From Labrenzia sp. THAF82 (lineage in GTDB: Bacteria > Pseudomonadota > Alphaproteobacteria > Rhizobiales > Stappiaceae), in assembly GCF_009363435.1 (NCBI RefSeq), contig NZ_CP045354.1, positions 2,260,501 through 2,324,500 of the forward strand: a stretch of 64,000 nt of DNA, written 5' to 3'. The notes beneath the pieces were generated by a model. It worked only from the letters and a program-made list of their open reading frames with translations. It made no database searches and was not told where the DNA came from. Numbering within the stretch: the stretch's first letter is position 1; the number at the start of each line of letters is the position of its first letter. The position numbers were made by a program, and so were the translations under genes. Positions 25,054 through 34,116 of this stretch are shown in pieces.

Positions 25054-25406
25054 TGGGTCTGGCCGCCTGGATCCTTCAGAGCCGCGCCGCTTGTTCAGCC
25101 CTTGCCATTGCCGCCGTTTTAGGCGGCCTTTTCATTTGGCATCAGGTCGACAAGTCGAGCGCGGTTCGAAAGGCCATTGTTGAATACGTGGCAGAGGCGG
25201 AATTGACCGCAGCACGTGTTCAGCTTGAAGAATTGAAACGCCGCAAGGTCGTTACCGATCGAGCCAATCGGCGCTTTCTCTCCCTAATTGAAAAGGCCAA
25301 CGTGGAAGCGGAAGCCGCATCACAGGAGTTGGAGCATTATGTTTCGACTGTGGAGGACAGTTGCGTTGTGCAGCCTGATCTTATTGAGCGGTTGCGCAAC
25401 CGTTGA
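25053..25406 (+). CDS. Rz-like inner-membrane spanin
   Basis: A 117-aa protein with one N-terminal membrane segment (about 9-28, ACSALAIAAVLGGLFIW) followed by a long periplasmic coiled coil (residues 35-105). This is the i-spanin topology. It begins on the last base of the endolysin stop (TAATG). The outer-membrane partner lies nested in its 3' half in another frame, the classic Rz/Rz1 arrangement. Together they disrupt the outer membrane after cell-wall cutting. Confidence 0.75.
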   Translation: MGLAAWILQSRAACSALAIAAVLGGLFIWHQVDKSSAVRKAIVEYVAEAELTAARVQLEELKRRKVVTDRANRRFLSLIEKANVEAEAASQELEHYVSTVEDSCVVQPDLIERLRNR

Positions 25407-25644
25407 CGATCGATTGCGAGCGGCCGCAACGCAAACCGCAGAGACACAGGCAACCAGAGAGTTGCCCGACTATCCCACAGACTGCCGTAAGAAAGAACGC
25501 TCTGGCGTTCGAGAAGGCGAACCGCTGGACCTTGCCTTGCTCCGCACCGATCAGGCGCTAGGAAGAGCAAATGCCCGCGTTCAGCGATGTGGTCAATGGT
25601 ACCAAACAGTTCAAATAGGATTTCGAGGAGAGGAAATTGACTGA
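25339..25644 (+). CDS. Rz1-like outer-membrane spanin lipoprotein (nested)
   Basis: A 101-aa protein starting at ATG 25339 behind GGAG, inside the Rz gene in the +1 frame. MFRLWRTVALCSLILLSGCA ends in a lipobox (LSGC), so Cys19 is the predicted lipidated residue; the mature part has several Pro and Cys residues. Upstream codons in the frame are not needed. It overlaps the next gene start by 8 bp. Confidence 0.72.
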   Translation: MFRLWRTVALCSLILLSGCATVDDRLRAAATQTAETQATRELPDYPTDCRKKERSGVREGEPLDLALLRTDQALGRANARVQRCGQWYQTVQIGFRGEEID

Positions 25645-25870
25645 AGATCAGTTGCGAGAGGTTGCGCGTGAAAGTGGGGCTGAAGGGGCACGAGAAGTTT
25701 TACGGACTCTCGGCGTGGACGTCGATCAACCGTTGGAAGCCCAGAAAGATATGCATTTTCTCCGCGATCTTCGGAAAGGAACGTCGAGCGTCAAAGGGAA
25801 AATTATCAATACAGTTATTGGCGCTTTGGCCCTTGCGGGATTGTATAGAATCCTAACCGGGTTGAGATAG
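25637..25870 (+). CDS. Small phage membrane protein (DUF6127-like)
   Basis: A 77-aa protein from TTG 25637, with GAGGAGAGG directly upstream. EVARESGAEGAREVLRTLG, followed by KDMHFLRDLRKG and a membrane segment (IINTVIGALALAGLYRIL), matches the small DUF6127-type pattern found at the end of tail/lysis modules. Possibly holin-related. It is the last gene I assign to the prophage. Confidence 0.6.
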   Translation: MTEDQLREVARESGAEGAREVLRTLGVDVDQPLEAQKDMHFLRDLRKGTSSVKGKIINTVIGALALAGLYRILTGLR

Positions 25871-26239
25871 CGAACCCAATTCTGTTCAAAGTTCCAGCGC
25901 CAAACTCTTGGTATTCTGCTGAGTTTAGGGGGGCTATGCGTAGTGCGCAAGAATGCCACCAGATTACGGGAAATAGATTTTCTTAAAGGTAGGTGACAAT
26001 TTTGAAGATACAAAAGTCCGTTGTTCGACCCGCCAATTCACCTCGTTTTACTTTAGCGTCCAACGAACAGGGTTTGGTGCACATCAGAATTCTGATCTGA
26101 TTTCAGGTTTACAAGAATTCGACATCAGTCGAGTCAACACACTGTTCAATAATACAGGCCTAGTTTTCAAAAAAAACGGATATTATCTCAAATTTTGAAA
26201 CGACCCTTTCGGCAACAGCGGTCGTAACTGGAGATTGAG
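25871..26239. other. Prophage/chromosome junction region
   Basis: 369 bp without a gene on either strand. The right attachment site should lie here or nearby, but no tRNA end or direct repeat can be identified because the left end is outside the window. Composition shifts to a lower GC around 26000-26200. Confidence 0.4.
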
Positions 26240-26839
26240 ATGCAAAACTTGGGAAAAACGATCCTTCATATCGATGCCTCAGCACGTGCCGAGGGCTCCG
26301 TGTCTCGGGAACTTACAGAGACGCTGGTAAAGAGTATGCTCGAAAAGTGCAAAGACACCAGAGTGTTGCGGCGAGATGTTTCGCAAGGCCTGCCGTTCTT
26401 GGATGAAGCGTGGGTGGAAGCTAACTTCACAGATACAGCATCGCGCACTTCGGATCAGCGTATGAAGCTGGCACTCTCAGATACGCTTGTGAATGAGCTA
26501 AAGTCAGCTGACACGATCGTAATAGGCACACCGATTTACAATTTTTCCATACCAGCGGCCTTGAAGGCCTGGATCGATCTTGTCGCGCGTGCTCGAGAGA
26601 CCTTTAAATACACCGACAATGGTCCCGTCGGCCTGTTGGAGGGTAAGAAAGCAATCGTTGTTGTGGCGTCGGGTGGTACAAAGGTTGGATCTGAAATTGA
26701 TTTTGCCTCTAACTATTTGAAACATGTTCTGGGATTTCTCGGTATCACCGATGTTGAAGTAATCGCAGCCGACCAGCTTATGATCGATCCAACACGACGT
26801 CAGGCTGCTCTGACCGCATCGTTGCAGTCGGCTGCGTAA
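26240..26839 (+). CDS. azoR: FMN-dependent NADH-azoreductase
   Basis: A 199-aa flavodoxin-fold quinone/azo reductase. Seen: HIDASARAEGSVSRELTETL (FMN phosphate loop with S-x-S), the GTPIYNFSIPAALKAWIDLV block (the hallmark PMYNF.iP..LK.w.D motif) and VVASGGT. The enzyme reduces quinones and azo bonds with NADH and protects against quinone stress; it acts as a cytosolic dimer. ATG 26240 follows GGAG. It is monocistronic, and the first chromosomal gene after the prophage. Confidence 0.92.
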   Translation: MQNLGKTILHIDASARAEGSVSRELTETLVKSMLEKCKDTRVLRRDVSQGLPFLDEAWVEANFTDTASRTSDQRMKLALSDTLVNELKSADTIVIGTPIYNFSIPAALKAWIDLVARARETFKYTDNGPVGLLEGKKAIVVVASGGTKVGSEIDFASNYLKHVLGFLGITDVEVIAADQLMIDPTRRQAALTASLQSAA

Positions 26840-27548
26840 CGGTGGATTGTTCGCCGCGCGTGCTTCTGCTGAATTTCAGGGAATGCAACCTATAAGAGTG
26901 CGTAATGTGCTTTTGGAATTTAGGCAAAGTGATCAGCTTAACCTGTTCAAGGCTTGTTACCGCTTGCCGATGCAGTTGAAAGATAATTTAACCAATTCGC
27001 ACAACTGACCTGCCGACACCTTCTGGTGCGGCTGGCAGCTAAGTCGCGATTAACACGTTCGATTGGCTCTTGTTCAGGTCGTCAATGATATAACGGCCTA
27101 TATTCTCTCTCTTTTTTGGGTTGAAGCTAAATTAGCCCAACCACGATTGCAGCCAAAAAGGCGAAAGCTGCAAGGAAGGCAATCACATTCAGGTTTCGTA
27201 CTAGGGTCATCTGCCCGCTCCCGATTACCTCTGTCTGACTTATCAATATTAAGTCAGCGATTTGTGGAAGCGAAGCAAAAAAGATGCTGCAATGCAATGA
27301 AGTAATGCTCGTACGGGTTGTTTCGGATGTCGAAAAAATAAGTAACTTATTGAAAGAAAAAGATACATTGCGTGAATGCAAAGATGTTCGCTTTTTCTGA
27401 CAATTGACGTTGATAATTTACGCTCTCGCTTGAATTTCGCCACACTTCGAGACTGCTTCGACACCCCGCATTCCATTCGACATCGGTAGCGGAGTGTTAA
27501 CGAGAGATTGGTAATCTGCACTTACGCGAGATGCGCGTTGGAGCTTTG
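26840..27548. other. 709-bp intergenic region
   Basis: There is no substantial gene. It contains a possible very small membrane protein on the - strand (27127-27210, listed separately). No tRNA or clear terminator was seen. Confidence 0.4.
27127..27210 (-). CDS. Possible 27-aa membrane peptide
   Basis: MTLVRNLNVIAFLAAFAFLA followed by AIVVGLI: a short basic start and a single hydrophobic helix, with GGGAG six bases before ATG on the - strand. The frame is open further upstream, but that part is not protein-like. Small single-helix proteins of this type occur in Rhizobiales genomes; support is limited to the ribosome site and composition. Confidence 0.45.
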   Translation of the reverse strand: MTLVRNLNVIAFLAAFAFLAAIVVGLI

Positions 27549-28631
27549 ATGTTCAGTCTTACGAAATTATCAGAACTGGCTAGAGACCCCAGTGCGTCAG
27601 GGCGCAAGAGCTTGATCACGACGTTGACCGATTTGTTCGTCAGCAGCCGTGATGATCGCGACGAACAGATCAGCCTGCTCTTTGGTGACATCGTTCTGAA
27701 AGTCCTCGGCCAACTTGAAGAAGAAACGCGGATTATATTGGCCAAGCGTGTCTGTCGTGAAAAAGATGCGCCAAATGAGCTGATGGTCAAACTGGCAAGC
27801 GACAAAATCGACGTCGCCGAGCCGGTTCTGGAACATTCACCCGTTCTGACGTCTGAGGACCTTGTTACGATAGCGTCTTCTGCTTCTATGGATCATCTTG
27901 GAGCGATCGCCGGACGAAAATCTGTCGACAAGTCGGTCACGGAAGTTTTGGTTGACCGAGGGGACTCCAAGGTTCTCAGCAAAGTTGCCAACAACCAGGG
28001 TGCTCAGTTTGCAGATGCTTCATTTTTAAAGCTGGTCGAGAAAGCTCGGTCTGATGAGGCCATCCAAGCAGCGCTCATAGATCGGAGTGACCTTCCAGAC
28101 GAGGCCGGACGCGCGCTGTTACCGTTTTTGACTTCAGAACTGAAGAACCGTGTCAGTGCGCTTGGCGCTGACAGCACACTTGTTCAGCTTATGGCGGAGA
28201 GGGCAGCGACTGAAGTTGCTGCACGCACTCAAAAGTTGGACGAAGCACGTGAGCAATCAAACGCGATGATAAAAGACGTCATCGCAAAAAAAACAAAGGT
28301 GGATGACGCTGTTACTGCCTTCGCTCGCGCGGATAGAACGGCTGAGCTTGGGATGTTGCTTGCAAAGTTGAGTGGTCTCCCATCCGCAGCGGTCTCGCAG
28401 CTTCTCTTCAGTACAAGCGATAAGCCGCTCATCATTGTCTGCAAGGCCAATGGCGTGACCACCGAAGCCTTCAAAGATATTCTCACGATGCGTGCGCGGC
28501 GTTTGCGACTGGGGGGATCCGAACTCAATTCGGCAATCCAAAGATACGCGGCTCTGAGCGAAGCTGGTGCGATGAGGTCCTTGCAGGCGATCAAGCAGGG
28601 TGGGTCATCATTCGGTCTGACGAGTTCCTAA
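27549..28631 (+). CDS. DUF2336 protein
   Basis: A 360-aa helical-repeat protein from ATG 27549, behind GGAG. The N-terminal LTKLSELARDPSASGRKSLI, then LGQLEEETRIILAKRVCREK and DAPNELMVKLASDKIDVAEP, with repeated VLEHSPVLTSEDLV-type helices, is characteristic of the alphaproteobacterial DUF2336 family (HEAT-like repeats). The C-terminal region has a helix with LDEAREQSNAMIKDVIAKKT. Some family members are linked to motility and cell polarity; nothing nearby says which role applies here. Confidence 0.8.
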   Translation: MFSLTKLSELARDPSASGRKSLITTLTDLFVSSRDDRDEQISLLFGDIVLKVLGQLEEETRIILAKRVCREKDAPNELMVKLASDKIDVAEPVLEHSPVLTSEDLVTIASSASMDHLGAIAGRKSVDKSVTEVLVDRGDSKVLSKVANNQGAQFADASFLKLVEKARSDEAIQAALIDRSDLPDEAGRALLPFLTSELKNRVSALGADSTLVQLMAERAATEVAARTQKLDEAREQSNAMIKDVIAKKTKVDDAVTAFARADRTAELGMLLAKLSGLPSAAVSQLLFSTSDKPLIIVCKANGVTTEAFKDILTMRARRLRLGGSELNSAIQRYAALSEAGAMRSLQAIKQGGSSFGLTSS

Positions 28632-28705
28632 AGCGGAACACTTACAATTCACTGACATGTCCGACCACACATACGATTGTGCCCGGAGGATTTCTCAGTA
28701 AGAGG

Positions 28706-29332
28706 TCAACCGGAAGATCTTTGAATTGTCGCAGTCATTGCAGCTGCGGATATCAGGAAACCACCACCTATACGGTTGACCAGACGCATGAGTGAAGGGC
28801 TTCGAAGCTTGGTGCCAATTGCAGCTGCTGCCAATGCATAGATTGCGGCATTGAGAATACCAAGAATAACAAAAGTGGATCCCAATAGGATCAATTGAGG
28901 TGTTACAGCCGCTTGCGGAGCGATAAAGTGCGGCAGGAACGCCATAAAGAATACGATCCCCTTTGGATTCAATGCGGTTACGACATACGCGTGCCAAAAA
29001 ATCTTCTTGGCTGGAACGTCTTCGACCTCGTGGGGGCCCAATGCCGCTGGCCTGCTGCGCCACATCTTGATGCCCAACCAAACGAGATATGCAGCGCCGA
29101 TCCACTTGAGAATCGCAAAGGCAGTCGCGGAGGTGGCCAGAATAGCTCCTAGTCCCATCAACGAGACTATTGCAGCAGTTGCATCACCCAATCCGACGCC
29201 CATCACACTGGCCGCAGCTGACTTACGTCCTTGCGAGAGCGCGTAGCTTACCACAAGCATGATTGTTGGTCCGGGGACGGCAAGTACAATTAGCGTGGCG
29301 GCCACATAAGCTACATAAAGTTCCAGTGTCAT
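28706..29332 (-). CDS. LysE/RhtB-family amino-acid exporter
   Basis: A 208-aa inner-membrane protein with about six hydrophobic spans. The family signature is at the N-terminus (LIVLAVPGPTIMLVVSYALSQG, then GVGLGDATAAIVSLMGLGAI) and in AAYLVWLGIKMWRS. The loop VPAKKIFWHAYVVTALNPKG IVFFMAFLPHF is also typical. Such proteins export amino acids or related metabolites; the substrate cannot be read from sequence. It is convergent with the DUF2336 gene and divergent from the extensin-like gene. Confidence 0.9.
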   Translation of the reverse strand: MTLELYVAYVAATLIVLAVPGPTIMLVVSYALSQGRKSAAASVMGVGLGDATAAIVSLMGLGAILATSATAFAILKWIGAAYLVWLGIKMWRSRPAALGPHEVEDVPAKKIFWHAYVVTALNPKGIVFFMAFLPHFIAPQAAVTPQLILLGSTFVILGILNAAIYALAAAAIGTKLRSPSLMRLVNRIGGGFLISAAAMTATIQRSSG

Positions 29333-29424
29333 AGGATCTGCCTTGTTGAATGGATACCGAGTCTATGCTCGGGGCAAGGCGAATGCAATTGGTGGCGCTT
29401 GCCGGACAGGGATTGAGGATAGAC

Positions 29425-30207
29425 GTGAATCACAAAGTTTCGGTTCTGGTTATTTGGACTTTACTGGGTCACTTCTCTGCTGCTGTCTTGCCAGGTCAGG
29501 CAACGCCTGTTCCTGAAACAAAACCACTTTTCGACCTCAACAGTATTGGGTTTATTGAGGGAGTTGACGTTCCATCCGCGAAACCGAAACTGGAAGAGAT
29601 AGTGCCAACACCAGAACCACAACAGACCACTCCGGAAAGAGTTCCGTGTATCATCCCCAATGTCACATTTATGGAATTGAAACCGATTTCTGGCGCAATG
29701 CGTGAAGGCCAACTGGACGACTTGGCGTGCGGAATATCGGATCCCGTCAGGATTGAGAGTGTTTCGACAATCAAGCATAAGGTTGAGTTTTCTGTTCCTG
29801 TTACGATTTCTTGTGAGTTCGCGAAGGTTGTTGCCGTGTGGTTACAGGAAGACGTTGTCCCTATGGCCTTGGACAGCCTGGGCACTTCTGTTTCGGTCTT
29901 ACAAAGTGGACCAGGATACCAGTGTCGCCGGCGCAACAACCTGCCGGATGGAAAGTTGTCCGAACACGCTCTTGGGAATGCGCTCGACATTTCTCATTTC
30001 AAATTCGGTAACGGAACGATCATCTCGGTTGAAGACGACTGGGGAAAACGCACAAAGGAAAGCAATTTCCTAGACCGCATTCATGCTTCAGCCTGCAAGA
30101 GATTTACAACAGTTCTTGGACCTGAAGCAGATCCAAACCACAAGTCCCATATTCACCTTGACGCCGGCTGTCACGGTCAGGACTGCACCTATATTATTTG
30201 TCAGTAG
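29425..30207 (+). CDS. Extensin-like family secreted protein
   Basis: A 260-aa protein. I choose GTG 29425 (GAGGA six bases upstream) because it places a signal peptide at the start (VSVLVIWTLLGHFSAAVLPG); ATG 29350 would add 25 unlikely residues. After a Pro-rich linker, residues about 125-255 form the extensin-like C-terminal domain: CEFAKVVAVWLQEDVVPMA, YQCRRRNN, LSEHALGNALDISHF (the LSeHA.G.AiDi motif) and SHIHLDAGCHG. In Rhizobiales these are periplasmic proteins thought to act on peptidoglycan peptides. Several cysteines are conserved. Confidence 0.85.
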   Translation: MNHKVSVLVIWTLLGHFSAAVLPGQATPVPETKPLFDLNSIGFIEGVDVPSAKPKLEEIVPTPEPQQTTPERVPCIIPNVTFMELKPISGAMREGQLDDLACGISDPVRIESVSTIKHKVEFSVPVTISCEFAKVVAVWLQEDVVPMALDSLGTSVSVLQSGPGYQCRRRNNLPDGKLSEHALGNALDISHFKFGNGTIISVEDDWGKRTKESNFLDRIHASACKRFTTVLGPEADPNHKSHIHLDAGCHGQDCTYIICQ

Positions 30208-30279
30208 TATCGCGATGCCTTGCAAATCCGGCTCAGGCTTGTTCCCTTTGGCAACTGTTACCGTGTTTTGGGGACGTTT

Positions 30280-31500
30280 ATGGACCGATATTCAACCGCA
30301 GTCGATGCCGCGCTCGATCTTCGCCCAGATCAGCCGATTTATTGTTTCCGGCCCAGTGTTTTGCGCCAAGACGCTCAAAATTTTCAGTCATTGTTTCCGG
30401 GAAAAACCGCTTATGCGGTCAAAACCAACGGTGAACCGTTTGTTCTAAATGCACTTTCAGATGCTGGCATAGACTGTTTTGACGTGGCATCTCCTGCAGA
30501 GTTCGCGGCGGTTCGGGCTGCAGCACCGGAGGCCGAGTTGCTCTACATGCATCCGATCAAAGCTCAATCGGATATTCGGCTAGCGCTCGAAGGCTATTGT
30601 ATTCGTACGCTTTCTCTGGATCACGAAGATGAAGTTGCCAAAATACTTCGTATTGTCCGGGGATTGGACATCGATCCTCAGAAGATAACCCTGTATGTGC
30701 GTATCGCCACAAAGGGGCATGCAGCATACGAATTGTCGAAGAAATTTGGAGCCGCTCCCGGGCACGCTGTTGAGCTTTTGAAGCGGATTGATCGGATCGG
30801 CTTCAAATGCGGGTTGTGCTTTCACGTCGGTAGCCAAATTGAGGAACCGGAGACATACGAACGCGCATTGGCTTCTGCGGATTGGATCAGATCGAGAGCC
30901 AACGTGCCAATCGTTGGATTGGACATAGGTGGTGGGTTTCCGGCCGTTTATGGAAATGACCCGCGCAAAAAAGCACGAGATATGCCTTCTTTGGAGGAGC
31001 TCATGTGTCAGCTCAACAATGACATTGTTGACTGGCAGTTTGGAGGAGTTCCGCTTGTGGCAGAGCCTGGTAGAGTGATTGTCGCCAGATCGATTTCACT
31101 CATCGTTCGTGTTCTGCTGAGAAAGGGACGACGTCTTTATATAAATGACGGATTTTGGGCTTCTCTTTCAGATAGCTGGACTGGAAAGATTACCTTGCCG
31201 GCACGTTTCATCCCGGATCCCGCACGGCGCACAAGGTCAGGGCGTGCGGATAAAATCGTACCCTACAAGGTTTGCGGTGCGACCTGTGACAGTGTCGACA
31301 TCCTTTCCAGACCCTTTTGGCTCCCTGAGACCGTTGACACAGGTGACTGGATCGAAATCGGGCACATTGGTGCTTACAGCCTGTCGCTTCGTACGAAATT
31401 CAACGGTTTTTATCCTGACAAGGTCATAGAGGTTTCAGAACCTTTCGACGCCGGTGAAGCTCCAGAGGGTTTTGCGTCCATTGAAACCATGGCTGACTGA
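30280..31500 (+). CDS. PLP-dependent decarboxylase, ornithine/diaminopimelate (fold III) type
   Basis: A 406-aa alanine-racemase-fold decarboxylase. Start at ATG 30280, behind GGGGA. Catalytic features: PLP lysine Lys48 (YAVKTN), HVGSQ at 182-186, GLDIGGGFP at 213-221, EPGR at 262-265 and the second-subunit cysteine Cys336 (CGATCDSVD). This set matches ornithine/lysine/arginine decarboxylases of polyamine synthesis more than LysA. The product would be putrescine or cadaverine. It follows the extensin gene by 72 bp without evident coupling. Confidence 0.82.
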   Translation: MDRYSTAVDAALDLRPDQPIYCFRPSVLRQDAQNFQSLFPGKTAYAVKTNGEPFVLNALSDAGIDCFDVASPAEFAAVRAAAPEAELLYMHPIKAQSDIRLALEGYCIRTLSLDHEDEVAKILRIVRGLDIDPQKITLYVRIATKGHAAYELSKKFGAAPGHAVELLKRIDRIGFKCGLCFHVGSQIEEPETYERALASADWIRSRANVPIVGLDIGGGFPAVYGNDPRKKARDMPSLEELMCQLNNDIVDWQFGGVPLVAEPGRVIVARSISLIVRVLLRKGRRLYINDGFWASLSDSWTGKITLPARFIPDPARRTRSGRADKIVPYKVCGATCDSVDILSRPFWLPETVDTGDWIEIGHIGAYSLSLRTKFNGFYPDKVIEVSEPFDAGEAPEGFASIETMAD

Positions 31501-31597
31501 TTAGTGCGAAAAAAGAAGCAACGAGCAGTGGCCAGTTCGGCTGACCGGGAACCCGTTGCCCTGAGTTGACGGGGCTTCATTCTTCAAAGTCTGACTG

Positions 31598-32035
31598 CTA
31601 TTGGCAGAAGCGCTGGACACCGCGATATGTCATGTAAGTGCCGGTCGATGGGTTGAATGACCGATATTTAGATGAACAGTACTGGTACCAGGCTGGGCTC
31701 CAAGGTTGATAGCCCACATTGCCGTGAACATGTCCCGGGTATGGTGCCGGTGGATAGTAGTTCCTCTGAGGAGGAGCCGCGTAACTTGGCTGACTTGTTG
31801 CTCCGAGGAGAATAGCGCCCGCAGCAAGACCGATTACGCCAGCCGCAACTGCAGCTCCGAGATTGTCATTGTGCTTGTGACGTTTGTGTTTGCGGTGCTT
31901 TCTGTGGTGGTGATGGTGGCCGCCACCATGGTCTCGCCAGCCATGCCGAGATCCTGCTTCGGCAGTCACGACAGTTGGAACGAGGAGGGCCCCGGTCAGC
32001 GCTGTTGCAATAAGGCGTTTGCTCATCTTGTTCAT
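31598..32035 (-). CDS. BA14K-family surface protein
   Basis: A 145-aa protein from MNKMSKRLIATALTGALLVP (signal peptide ending near AEA). It has a His/Lys-rich segment (GGGHHHHHRKHRKHKRHK), an Ala/Gly-rich hydrophobic stretch (AAVAAGVIGLAAGAILLG), and a C-terminal BA14K motif (SPAWYQYCSSKYRSFNPSTG and the end RGVQRFC). BA14K proteins of Brucella and relatives are immunoreactive, lectin-like outer-surface or periplasmic proteins. The His-rich part may bind metals (inference). The start at 32035 has GGAG nine bases upstream; a longer frame exists. Confidence 0.85.
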   Translation of the reverse strand: MNKMSKRLIATALTGALLVPTVVTAEAGSRHGWRDHGGGHHHHHRKHRKHKRHKHNDNLGAAVAAGVIGLAAGAILLGATSQPSYAAPPQRNYYPPAPYPGHVHGNVGYQPWSPAWYQYCSSKYRSFNPSTGTYMTYRGVQRFCQ

Positions 32036-32216
32036 CGGTTCTTTCTCCAATGGCCTGCGCCTTTTCAATTGGCGCCGTAGCTGATGTTCGCAAAATCACA
32101 CAAGTGCTCTGAACCACTTCTGAGAAGTCCGTTCATCTGAGGTTCAGGTTTCTGCTATGGAGTGGCATTGTGAGCGGCACATGCCTAATGGGTTTTGATG
32201 AAACTGGATAGCAATC

Positions 32217-32993
32217 GTGACGAATTCAGAAAGTTCAGGCCAAATCCAGAAATCTGTTATTCGAGAGACAACAAATGAGGCTCTCAGACAGGCAAAGACT
32301 TTAATTCGAACCGCGCGCTTTGGAGCATTGGCGGCGAATGAAGCTGATACGGGGCATCCACTTGCGAGCCGAGTCGCAGTCGCGACTGACCTTGATGGTA
32401 CACCAGTGATCTTGACCAGCGCATTGTCGGGACACAGCGCTGCTATATTACAAAATCCATCATGTTCTTTGCTGCTCGGTGAGCCTGGCAAGGGCGATCC
32501 GCTGGCCCACCCCAGAATTTCACTGTTCTGCAAAGCTGTCCGTATTGAGCGCACATCAGACATTCATGAACGTTTGCGTAGCCGCTATCTCGCTCGTCAT
32601 CCAAAGGCAGAGCTTTACATTGACTTTGGCGACTTCTGTTTTTTTCGATTGGAGATGCTGCGTGCCAGTCTCAACGGCGGCTTCGGAAAGGCCTACGAGT
32701 TGGGTTCTAAAGATCTTTTGACAGAAGTGGTGGACTTGGAGGCTTGGGCCGCAATGGAAAGCAGAGCGGTCGAGCATATGAATTCCGACCACGGAGACGC
32801 TATCAAGCTTTACGCAGAAGTTCTATGCAAGGCGCAATCTGCGAGTTGGAAACTTGCTTGTCTTGATCCTGAAGGCCTGGATCTGGTCGCAGGCGACAAA
32901 GTTGAAAGGCTTTTCTTTCTCAGCCGCTTAGAGCGTTCTGAAGAACTGCGGCCAACGTTAGTGGATTTAGCGAAGCAGGCGCGAAGTGCCTAA
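32217..32993 (+). CDS. HugZ-type pyridoxamine-oxidase-fold haem protein
   Basis: A 258-aa protein (GTG start). The N-terminal split barrel has ASRVAVATDLDGTPVILTSALSGHSAAIL and LLLGEPGKGDPLAHPRISL, typical of HugZ/HutZ-like haem-utilisation proteins. The C-terminal about 80 residues are a DUF2470 domain (VEHMNSDHGDAIKLYAEVL). In relatives this group binds or degrades haem; no haem transport genes are nearby, so the specific role is open. Confidence 0.85.
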   Translation: MTNSESSGQIQKSVIRETTNEALRQAKTLIRTARFGALAANEADTGHPLASRVAVATDLDGTPVILTSALSGHSAAILQNPSCSLLLGEPGKGDPLAHPRISLFCKAVRIERTSDIHERLRSRYLARHPKAELYIDFGDFCFFRLEMLRASLNGGFGKAYELGSKDLLTEVVDLEAWAAMESRAVEHMNSDHGDAIKLYAEVLCKAQSASWKLACLDPEGLDLVAGDKVERLFFLSRLERSEELRPTLVDLAKQARSA

Positions 32994-33327
32994 CAAATTG
33001 ATCCTAAGTGTTGTTTCTGCGCCTGATTGCACTTGAATCTATCACTCAGGATGGATATCGAATTGATGGCTTTCAATCAGGACGTCTAAATTGCCTACGA
33101 TTTAACCGGTCTTCGATCCCGCACCTGCGCTTCTAGCGCGAGCTACGACTTGTTCGTCAATGTGGCGGATCGGGACCGGTATGGCTTGTCCAGACCGTAT
33201 CTGAGCCTTTTGATACGCCACCGATATCTCCAAATAGCCAGACCGTGGGTCTGCAAAATCGGGTGAACCCGTTTGCACGACCGTCCCGTACGTCTGTTGG
33301 CGGACTTCCTTCAGGAAGACCAACGGA
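32994..33327. other. 334-bp intergenic region
   Basis: There is no confident gene. A - strand frame (33102-33386) has plausible codon use near its end (YLEISVAYQKAQIRSGQAIP) but no start signal, and it overlaps the DUF1062 gene; it may be a gene remnant. Confidence 0.35.
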
Positions 33328-33951
33328 ATGTCATCGGATACAGAAATCGAATGGACCATTCGAGGTTCGCAAACACTTGAAATCAACCGTCACTGCAGTC
33401 GCTGCACCACAGAAAGATCTTTTACCTCAGCACAAAAATTCCGTCTGAATGCAAACGGAAGTCGATTGGATGCGTGGCTCATCTATAGATGCCAAATTTG
33501 CGGCAAGAGATGGAACTGCAGCGTCTTTGAAAGAAGGCCTGTTTCAAGTGTGGGACAGCGCGACTTACACGCGCTCCAAAGCAATGATCCTGCATATGCT
33601 GAGCAACAAGCCAAGGTCATTGCTTCAGTATCAAAATCGAAGCTCGGGAAGGCGACCTGCTGCTTTCAACTTGAGAGAAGGCTCGTTCTCATCTCAGACA
33701 CTACGCGCTCCAAGGTACGGCTTGTCATTTTCAACCCCGAAATGCTTCGGGTCAGACTGGACACCGTTCTGGCAAGAGGGCTTTGCCTGTCACGCAAACA
33801 GATAGTCAAACACGCGGCCGCGGGTCTTTTTCGCATTCGAGGCTACGAGGTGAACACAGCGAAATGCCTTAAGAAACCAGTCGCCCGCGAAGTCTGGGTT
33901 GAGTTTGAAAGCGCAGCAAAATTGCAACTCTTCAGATTGTCTGATCCGTAA
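33328..33951 (+). CDS. DUF1062 family protein
   Basis: A 207-aa protein. The N-terminal zinc-ribbon-like part has CSRC (24-27) and CQICGKRWNCSVFERRPV (about 55-72), the hallmark of DUF1062. The C-terminal half contains LARGLCLSRKQIVKHAAAGL, an S4-like RNA-binding helix pair, followed by a short basic end. Role unknown; the zinc site plus S4-like element suggest a nucleic-acid-associated protein (inference). Confidence 0.8.
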   Translation: MSSDTEIEWTIRGSQTLEINRHCSRCTTERSFTSAQKFRLNANGSRLDAWLIYRCQICGKRWNCSVFERRPVSSVGQRDLHALQSNDPAYAEQQAKVIASVSKSKLGKATCCFQLERRLVLISDTTRSKVRLVIFNPEMLRVRLDTVLARGLCLSRKQIVKHAAAGLFRIRGYEVNTAKCLKKPVAREVWVEFESAAKLQLFRLSDP

Positions 33952-34116
33952 GGGACGTTTTTGCGTGCGTTGGCAAAAAGGCGCTGGATCTTGCAATGCA
34001 ATCAAATGCAACAGTCATGTTGTTTTTCCAAACGCCCTAAAGCTGATGTTCCCTTTCGAAGCATTTCATGAACAAAGCCACCAAGCGGCGGCTTTGTTCA
34101 TTGAGAATAGACTGGG

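Noticed and set aside
26020..26060. GTTCGACCCGCCAATTCACC-like sequence resembling a tRNA 3' end at the prophage junction
   Set aside because: The T-arm stem does not pair and no acceptor stem or upstream tRNA body exists, so it cannot be called an attachment site.
33102..33386. - strand frame overlapping the DUF1062 start
   Set aside because: Codon use is plausible near its end, but there is no start signal and it overlaps a well-supported gene; mentioned only as a possible remnant.
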